Source: Basidiobolus meristosporus CBS 931.73 (taxonomy: Eukaryota > Basidiobolomycota > Basidiobolomycetes > Basidiobolales > Basidiobolaceae). Taken from it: a stretch of DNA of 23,428 nt. Shown here piece after piece: positions 17,902 through 23,428 of this stretch. The stretch spans positions 1 to 23,428 of the forward strand of contig MCFE01000966.1 in assembly GCA_002104905.1 (NCBI GenBank), in the 5' to 3' direction. A program made the position numbers and the translations under genes. The notes below the pieces were generated by a model. That model was not told the DNA's origin. It was given only the letters and a program-made list of their open reading frames with translations, and searched no databases. How positions within the stretch are numbered: the stretch's first letter is position 1; every line of letters starts with the position of its first letter.

Positions 17902-18251
17902 TGTTGTAAAAATTCGTATTTTCCACCTAAATATTCACCTAACTTAGTCGCTTAGATCATCATCTTCAAATCCTAGAGAATACTGACCAAATTCCTTGTC
18001 GGGATTTACTTAGAATATTTTCACCAAAATACCAGGTACCCAGAACATGAAAATTCTCAAAGTTGTCCAAACAGCCCCAAACTTTGCACACATGTTCTTG
18101 GGACCTTCCTTAACCTATTCTACGTGTTTGTAATGCCAAGACCATGTAAAAGTATAAATACTACTTTTACATTCAATAAATCATTAAGTGAAAACCACAT
18201 AATCTACTTGTTCTCCCAATCACTTCCAATATCTCCAAGACTCTTACAACA
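17902..18251 (+). repeat. Element 2 5' LTR
   Basis: A 350-bp LTR whose outer eight bases, TGTTGTAA and TTACAACA, are exact inverted repeats. It contains TATAAATA (18153-18160) and AATAAA (18175-18180). It differs from the 3' LTR only near bases 50 and 63 of the LTR (G/A and T/C). Confidence 0.97.
18144..18180 (+). promoter_or_regulatory. TATA box in a perfect inverted repeat, plus poly(A) signal
   Basis: ATGTAAAAGTA (18144-18154) and its exact complement TACTTTTACAT (18162-18172) flank a 7-base loop, TAAATAC, and the TATAAATA box (18153-18160) overlaps the first arm and the loop. AATAAA follows at 18175-18180. The 3' LTR carries the same structure at 22482-22510. This should be the core promoter of the element. 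Depending on the start site, the 5' end of the RNA could include part of the hairpin. Confidence 0.7.
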
Positions 18252-18264
18252 GGTTATGAGCCCC
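18252..18264 (+). other. Primer binding site containing the gag start codon
   Basis: GGTTATGAGCCCC directly follows the LTR and pairs with the anticodon arm of an initiator tRNA-Met, as in element 1. Its ATG (18256-18258) is in frame with gag, so the primer-pairing sequence also holds the first start codon. Confidence 0.87.
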
Positions 18265-19566
18265 GAGCTGTCACTCTCTGCAATGTCTACTACTGCTATT
18301 ACTGGAATTTTTCCCTCTGCTGAAAAGTTGGATGGATCTAACTACCAAGTGTGGAAGGTGAAGATGAAGATGCTGCTACAAGAAAGAGGCCTTTGGGATA
18401 TTGTCATGGGAGAAGAATGCCCTCCTAAAAACGTGGGAGAGGAAGCCTTAAAGTACCAGAAGAAAGAACAAAGTGCCTTTAACTGCATTTGCCTTAATGT
18501 CAAGGACAAATTGCTAATTCAATGCTCAAGAGCAAAAACGGCAAAGAATGCCTGGAAGGCATTAGAAGACACCTACCAGTCATGTTCAGCTGCCAAGAAA
18601 ATGTATCTGAGAAGAAAATTCTTTACTACAAAGATGCTGCCAGGAGAAGAAATGAAAAATCTAATTAACAGAATTACCCTGCTGGTAGATGAGATGGAAT
18701 CTGTGGGCGTACCAACTACTGATGAGGATGTGATAGTTACCATCCTGAATAGCCTGACAGACGAGTTTCAGGGCCTTGTATCAGCCCTAGAGTCCAGAAC
18801 TGAAGATTTGACCTTAAATTACGTATATGGAAGGCTCCTGGATGAAGAATTAAGAAAATCAAGCGCCAATAAGAAGGAAGAAGAAAATGCTTTAATAAGC
18901 AATGATAACCAACAAAGGAGGTACCCAAGACCCTACAAAGGCAACAGCAACCTATTTTGCAACTACTGCAAAAGGAAAGGACACACATCAGACCGGTGTC
19001 TCAAAAAGAGAGATTATCAGCAAAAGAAGCCTGAATATGGAAATGCTGCAACAACTGAAGATAGACTATTCATATCTGCACTAAATATGACCACAAACAA
19101 GGATTCTCAGACGTGGTATATTGACTCTGGAGCATCTCAACACTTTACACACCAAAAAGAACTTTTTACCCAATATCAAGAAATTCCAATTAAGAAGGTT
19201 TTCATGGGTGACGATAGAACACTTGATGCAGTGGGAGAAGGCACTATCCAAGTAAACCTTAGAAGCAGTGAAGGAAGCCATACACTGACCTTTAAAGAAG
19301 TACTCTATGTACCAGAAATAGCCAAGAACCTACTCTCTGTAAGCAAGGCCACAGCAGAAGGACTCAGTTTCAGTTTTAACAATTCTGGATGCAGGATCAC
19401 TGATCAAAATGGTGCTCATATTGCTTCGGGCATCAGAGATCAGAACCTATACAAGTTGACTTATATTCCATCATATCTGGAAGCCAATATAAGTAACTTA
19501 AATGAAGAAACACCAATGCTTTGGCACAGGAGATTTGGACACATCAATTTTGATTATCTTGCATAA
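18256..19566 (+). CDS. Element 2 Gag-protease
   Basis: A 436-residue polyprotein. I chose the ATG in the PBS at 18256 because it is the first one after the LTR and in frame; a second ATG follows at residue 10 (18283). Order: DUF4219-like start LDGSNYQVWKVKMKML (about 24-39), UBN2-type capsid region to about 200, a basic linker, a CCHC zinc knuckle (Cys235, Cys238, His243, Cys248) for RNA packaging, and the aspartic protease with D-S-G-A at 290-293 (WYIDSGASQHF). The frame continues into the gag-pre-integrase domain, includes its two zinc His residues (WHRRFGHI, codons 19525 and 19540) and ends at TAA 19564-19566. The protein works in the cytoplasmic virus-like particle. Confidence 0.93.
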   Translation: MSPELSLSAMSTTAITGIFPSAEKLDGSNYQVWKVKMKMLLQERGLWDIVMGEECPPKNVGEEALKYQKKEQSAFNCICLNVKDKLLIQCSRAKTAKNAWKALEDTYQSCSAAKKMYLRRKFFTTKMLPGEEMKNLINRITLLVDEMESVGVPTTDEDVIVTILNSLTDEFQGLVSALESRTEDLTLNYVYGRLLDEELRKSSANKKEEENALISNDNQQRRYPRPYKGNSNLFCNYCKRKGHTSDRCLKKRDYQQKKPEYGNAATTEDRLFISALNMTTNKDSQTWYIDSGASQHFTHQKELFTQYQEIPIKKVFMGDDRTLDAVGEGTIQVNLRSSEGSHTLTFKEVLYVPEIAKNLLSVSKATAEGLSFSFNNSGCRITDQNGAHIASGIRDQNLYKLTYIPSYLEANISNLNEETPMLWHRRFGHINFDYLA

Positions 19567-22228
19567 AATGATCAAAGATCAGCTAATTTCTGGAGTGAAA
19601 ATTGATCCCCCAGCTATTTTGGAGCACTGTGAAGCCTGCATATATGGGAAACAAGCCAGACAACCGTTCAAGAGCTCTGGGTTAATCAAAACTAAGAAAA
19701 AATTAGATCTAATTCACTCAGATCTGTGTGGACCTATGCAAAATTTATCCTTAGGCGGGATGAAGTATTTAATCACTTTTATTGATGATTATACAAGATA
19801 CACATGGGTCTACTTCATGGAGAGAAAGGAAGAAGCTCTGTCTAAGCTCAGGGAGTTTAAAGCCATGGTGGAGAGAGAAACTGGTGAAAAAATCAAGAAA
19901 ATACGCTCTGACAATGGTGGAGAATATACCTCAAAACTCTTCATCCACTTCTGCAAAATTCATGGGATAAAGCAAGAGACTACTGTACCATACTCCCCAC
20001 AGCAAAATGGAGTAGCAGAACGAGCTAACAGATCAATAATTGATATGGCAAGATCTATGATCCATGATCAAAAATTATCCTATGATTTTTGGGCGGAATC
20101 AGTTGCCACTGCTGTATATCTTAAAAATAGGAGTTATAACAGAATACTTCGTGATTCTACTCCATTTGAAGCATGGTATGGATACAGACCAAGTGCAGAA
20201 CATCTAAGAATATTTGGGTGTACAGCATATGCCAAAAAACTGGCCGGAAATCAGTCAAAATTTGAGCCAAAAAGTGTAAAATGCATATTTTTGGGCTACT
20301 GCAATGAGAGTAAGGCATACAGACTCTACAATACCAAAGCAAAGAAGCTGATCAAGTCCAGGGATGTGTTGTTTGATGAAAATTCAAAATTTTCACAAAA
20401 AATGACATCAGATGATGACGAAAATTTGATCTCAAGTCCACCAATTGTCAGGATTGAATCAGAGCAAAACAATGAAAATTTTTTCACTCCAGAGGACTCT
20501 ACAACCGTGGTTCAGCCAGAATCAGTGCCCAGGAATATCCCAGAAGTGATCATTCCAGTATCAAATGCCCGGAGATCCAATCGGACAAGAAATAGCCCAA
20601 ATTACTATATTAATGAGGGTACAAACTTAGCCTATGCCTATTCAGTCCATATTGATGAACCCCAGACTGTAAAAGAGGCCCTAAATAGCCCTCAGACAAA
20701 GTTTTGGAGATCTGCAATGACTGAGGAATATCAGGCCCTGATGGAAAATCAAACTTGGGACTTAGTCAAATTACCAATCAACCGAAAATCAATTGGATGC
20801 AGATGGGTCTTCAAGACAAAATACAAGGCTGATGGTACAATTGAAAGATACAAAGCAAGACTTGTAGCCAAAGGATACTCTCAAACAAAAGGACTTGACT
20901 ATACTGAGACCTTTGCACCGGTAGCCAAGTTTAATTCCATCAGATTAATATTGGCTATTGCAGCCAAATATAAGTTTTTTATTCATCAAATGGATGTAAA
21001 AACTGCATTTTTGAATGGAGAACTTGATGAGGACGTGTATATGGACCAGCCTGATGGGTTTGTTGACCAAGATAACCCCCATTTGGTCTGCAAGCTTAAA
21101 AAGTCACTATATGGTCTCAAACAATCACCAAGAGCCTGGAATTGCAAGATAGATTCTTATTTGGAATCTTTGAGTTTCAAAAGGAGTAATGCTGACTATA
21201 GTATATACTATAAGCCAGATAGAGCAAATCCAGTTCTATTAGCTCTATATGTGGATGATCTTATTATAGCCGCCAATAACCTAGAAACATTGGAAGAGAC
21301 TAAATCCAGCCTATCTAAGGAGTTCAAGATGTCCGATCTAGGAGAACTTAGTTACTACTTAGGGATTAAGTTCTCCATAGACAGAAGTACCCAGACTATT
21401 ACCCTAAGCCAATCCAAGTATATTCAAGATATACTAAAGAAGTACAAAATGGAAGACTGTAAACCGGCAGCTACCCCAATGGAGACAAACCTTAACTTGG
21501 TCAAAACTCAACCAAATCAAGAGAGCTTGGTGCCATCTGAAAGCCCTGACTTTCCTTATCAATCTATGGTCGGCAGTCTGATGTATATCATGCTTGGAAC
21601 ACGTCCAGATATCTCATATTCAGTGGGAGTTGTCAGCCAACATAATCAGAATTATGGATCTGATCATATTGCAGCAGTTAAGCGGATTTTTAGATACCTA
21701 AAAGGAACTGCTGATATCTGCTTAAGATACACTTATAAGGATTCAGAACAGGATCTTGTGGGATACTCTGATGCTGATTGGGGACGAAATTTAGAAGACA
21801 GAAGATCCACCACAGGATACACCTTTCTTTACTGTAAAGGAGCCATTTCATGGAATTCAAGAAAGCAACCAACCGTAGCACTTTCTACTACAGAGGCAGA
21901 GTATATGGCAGCCTGTGAAGCTACAAAAGAAGCAATGTGGTTAAGAAAGCTCTTTACAGATTTAGGCCTATGTCAAAAAACGCCTATTACTTTATTTCAA
22001 GATAATCAAGGATGTATACAATTAGGTAGAAATCCAACTTTTCATGCTAGAACCAAGCACATAGATATTAGACATCATTTCATACGTGAAGCTATAGAGA
22101 ATAACTTAGTTAGCTTAGTTTACTGTCCTACAGATGAAATGATTGCAGACATATTTACCAAACCATTAGCTAGAGACAAGTTTGAATATCTTAGGTCAAA
22201 ATTAGGACTAGTCAGTATGAACATTTAG
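19502..22228 (+). CDS. Element 2 integrase-RT-RNase H (Pol)
   Basis: A 908-codon open frame, +1 relative to Gag-PR and overlapping it by 65 bases. Colinearity with the family begins at about 19559, so the first 19 or so residues are out-of-frame reading and the listed start is only the ORF edge. Integrase: Cys pair CEAC (codons 19628 and 19637), Asp74, Asp137 and Glu173 with DD(35)E spacing. RT (RVT_2): Asp498 in HQMDVKTAF and YVDD at 583-586. RNase H: Asp757 (SDADWG), Glu798 (STTEAEY) and Asp834 (QDNQG), then RTKHIDIRHHF. No stop or frame change is seen after 19566. The stop TAG (22226-22228) precedes the polypurine tract. Expression would need a frame shift near CTTGCATAA. Confidence 0.93.
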   Translation: MKKHQCFGTGDLDTSILIILHKMIKDQLISGVKIDPPAILEHCEACIYGKQARQPFKSSGLIKTKKKLDLIHSDLCGPMQNLSLGGMKYLITFIDDYTRYTWVYFMERKEEALSKLREFKAMVERETGEKIKKIRSDNGGEYTSKLFIHFCKIHGIKQETTVPYSPQQNGVAERANRSIIDMARSMIHDQKLSYDFWAESVATAVYLKNRSYNRILRDSTPFEAWYGYRPSAEHLRIFGCTAYAKKLAGNQSKFEPKSVKCIFLGYCNESKAYRLYNTKAKKLIKSRDVLFDENSKFSQKMTSDDDENLISSPPIVRIESEQNNENFFTPEDSTTVVQPESVPRNIPEVIIPVSNARRSNRTRNSPNYYINEGTNLAYAYSVHIDEPQTVKEALNSPQTKFWRSAMTEEYQALMENQTWDLVKLPINRKSIGCRWVFKTKYKADGTIERYKARLVAKGYSQTKGLDYTETFAPVAKFNSIRLILAIAAKYKFFIHQMDVKTAFLNGELDEDVYMDQPDGFVDQDNPHLVCKLKKSLYGLKQSPRAWNCKIDSYLESLSFKRSNADYSIYYKPDRANPVLLALYVDDLIIAANNLETLEETKSSLSKEFKMSDLGELSYYLGIKFSIDRSTQTITLSQSKYIQDILKKYKMEDCKPAATPMETNLNLVKTQPNQESLVPSESPDFPYQSMVGSLMYIMLGTRPDISYSVGVVSQHNQNYGSDHIAAVKRIFRYLKGTADICLRYTYKDSEQDLVGYSDADWGRNLEDRRSTTGYTFLYCKGAISWNSRKQPTVALSTTEAEYMAACEATKEAMWLRKLFTDLGLCQKTPITLFQDNQGCIQLGRNPTFHARTKHIDIRHHFIREAIENNLVSLVYCPTDEMIADIFTKPLARDKFEYLRSKLGLVSMNI

Positions 22229-22230
22229 CT

Positions 22231-22239
22231 GAGTGGGAG
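22231..22239 (+). other. Element 2 polypurine tract
   Basis: GAGTGGGAG lies immediately 5' of the 3' LTR, three bases after the pol stop. It is the presumed primer for plus-strand DNA synthesis. Confidence 0.88.
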
Positions 22240-22589
22240 TGTTGTAAAAATTCGTATTTTCCACCTAAATATTCACCTAACTTAGTCACTTAGATCATCA
22301 CCTTCAAATCCTAGAGAATACTGACCAAATTCCTTGTCGGGATTTACTTAGAATATTTTCACCAAAATACCAGGTACCCAGAACATGAAAATTCTCAAAG
22401 TTGTCCAAACAGCCCCAAACTTTGCACACATGTTCTTGGGACCTTCCTTAACCTATTCTACGTGTTTGTAATGCCAAGACCATGTAAAAGTATAAATACT
22501 ACTTTTACATTCAATAAATCATTAAGTGAAAACCACATAATCTACTTGTTCTCCCAATCACTTCCAATATCTCCAAGACTCTTACAACA
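22240..22589 (+). repeat. Element 2 3' LTR
   Basis: A 350-bp LTR ending TTACAACA at 22589, differing from the 5' LTR at two bases. It repeats the hairpin with the TATA box (22482-22510) and the AATAAA at 22513-22518. Transcripts ending here by poly(A) addition would stop before the inverted pol sequence that starts at 22590; read-through would not. Confidence 0.97.
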
Positions 22590-23428
22590 TGTTTGACATA
22601 TGCCTAAATCTGTAAAAAGCTTTCTTAACCACATTGCTTCTTTTGTAGCTTCACAGGCTGCCATATACTCTGCCTCTGTAGTAGAAAGTGCTACGGTTGG
22701 TTGCTTTCTTGAATTCCATGAAATTGCTCCTTTACAGTAAAGAAAGGTGTATCCTGTGGTGGATCTTCTGTCTTCCAAATTTTGTCCCCAATCAGCATCA
22801 GAGTATCCCACAAGATCCTGTTCTGAATCCTTATAAGTGTATCTTAAGCAGATATCAGCAGTTCCTTTTAGGTATCTAAAAATCCGCTTAACTGCTGCAA
22901 TATGATCAGATCCATAGTTCTGATTATGTTGGCTGACAACTCCCACTGAATATGAGATATCTGGACATGTTCCAAGCATGATATACATCAGACTGCCACC
23001 ATAGATTGATAAGGAAAGTCAGGGCTTTCAGATGGCACCAAGCTCTCTTGATTTGGTTGAGTTTTGACCAAGTTAAGGTTTGTCTCCATTGGGGTAGCTG
23101 CTGGTTTACAGTCTTCCATTTGGTACTTCTTTAGTATATCTTGAATATACTTGGATTGGACTTAGGGTGATAGTCTGGGTACTTCTGTCTATGGAGAACT
23201 TAATCCCTAAGTAGTAACTGAGTTCTCCTAGATCTGGACATCTTGAACTCCTTAGATAGGCTGGATTTAGTCTCTTCCAATGTTTCTAGGTTATTGGCGC
23301 TATAATAAGATCATCCACATATAGAGCTAATAGAACTGGATTTGCTCTATCTGGCTTATAGTATATACTATAGTCAGCATTACTCCTTTTGAAACTCAAA
23401 GATTCCAAATAAGAATCTATCTTGCAAT
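22590..23428 (-). pseudogene. Inverted copia RT/RNase H segment, continuing past the window
   Basis: Reverse complement of element 2 bases 21141-21979, running off the right edge. By eye about 10 substitutions and 4 single-base indels separate the two over 839 bp (about 98 % identity). The indels break the frame several times, for example near 23002, 23164 and 23296, so it is non-functional although recent. The longest clean piece (minus strand, about 22988 down to 22590) covers MYIMLGT to the RNase H block with SDADWG and STTEAEYMA. It is the other half of the inverted copy seen at 17278-17901. Confidence 0.94.

Larger units (their letters stand above)
17902..22589 (+). mobile_element. Element 2: nearly intact, recent Ty1/copia retrotransposon
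   Basis: A 4688-bp element with 350-bp LTRs (TGTTGTAA...TTACAACA) that differ at only two positions (about 99.4 % identity), the same PBS as element 1, a 436-residue Gag-PR frame, a 908-codon IN-RT-RNase H frame and a polypurine tract. Every catalytic motif is present. The single irregularity is the +1 change of frame at 19558-19566. It is nested in an inverted copy of its own family and lacks a clean 5-bp target duplication. The near-identical LTRs show recent arrival or recent gene conversion. Confidence 0.96.

Noticed and set aside
22688-22879. Plus-strand frame at 22688-22879, almost the same as the minus-strand frame at 21690-21881
   Set aside because: Both are antisense readings of the RNase H region, repeated because the segment is an inverted duplicate.
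1-23428. CRISPR array, tRNA or rRNA genes, bacterial operons
   Set aside because: I looked for regularly spaced repeats, cloverleaf-like or rRNA-like sequence and prokaryotic gene clusters and saw none. The content is eukaryotic retrotransposons.

Overview
The window is a transposon graveyard from a eukaryotic nuclear genome. I see no host gene, rRNA, tRNA or CRISPR array. Almost everything recognisable is LTR retrotransposon: two complete Ty1/copia elements on the + strand, inverted and partial copies of the same two families, broken Ty3/gypsy remnants on both strands, and a fragment resembling a PIF/Harbinger-type (DDE_Tnp_4) transposase. Both complete elements have a primer binding site GGTTATGAGCCCC, the complement of an initiator-tRNA-Met anticodon arm. 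The GAGCCC form fits the yeast-like tRNA (GGGCUCAUAACC) better than the GGGCCC form I recall for animals and plants, so a fungus is my best guess. This is inference from memory and not certain.

Layout. 1-518: nothing recognised. 519-886: inverted solo LTR of the element 1 family. About 1108-1890: Ty3/gypsy RNase H and integrase remnants (+). About 1895-2340: an unidentified reading frame (-), also present at about 16690-17090 (+). 2340-5471: mostly unassigned, with one dispersed repeat and one 144-bp tandem duplication. 5472 to about 7130: decayed inverted element-2-family copy with its LTR. About 7215-7360: Ty3/gypsy gag scrap. 7829-8110: second copy of the dispersed repeat. About 8740-10626: Ty3/gypsy gag, RT, RNase H and integrase zinc region (+), full of stops and deletions. 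10885-11133: transposase fragment (-). 11160-11478: Ty3/gypsy protease remnant (-).

11479-16160 is element 1 (copia, 4682 bp, 368-bp LTRs, perfect 5-bp target duplication GGTAC). It split the minus-strand gypsy remnant, whose gag part resumes at 16166. It is dead: two adjacent stops, two frameshifts, another stop, and YVDN in place of YVDD in the RT. Its LTRs differ by about 9 substitutions and 2 indels.

17902-22589 is element 2 (copia, 4688 bp, 350-bp LTRs differing at only 2 positions), the youngest insertion. All Gag, PR, IN, RT and RNase H motifs are present. The only visible defect is a +1 frame change inside the integrase zinc domain, which could be a mutation or recoding. It lies inside an inverted copy of its own family (17278-17901 on the left, 22590 to window end on the right), so it is flanked by long inverted repeats able to form double-stranded RNA.

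How the parts work together: in each complete element the 5' LTR supplies promoter and poly(A) signals, the tRNA-derived primer starts minus-strand DNA at the PBS, the purine tract at the 3' LTR primes plus-strand DNA, and Gag-PR-IN-RT-RH would build the particle, copy the RNA and integrate it. Inferred order of insertion: gypsy remnants oldest, then element 1 and the inverted element-2-family copies, then element 2.
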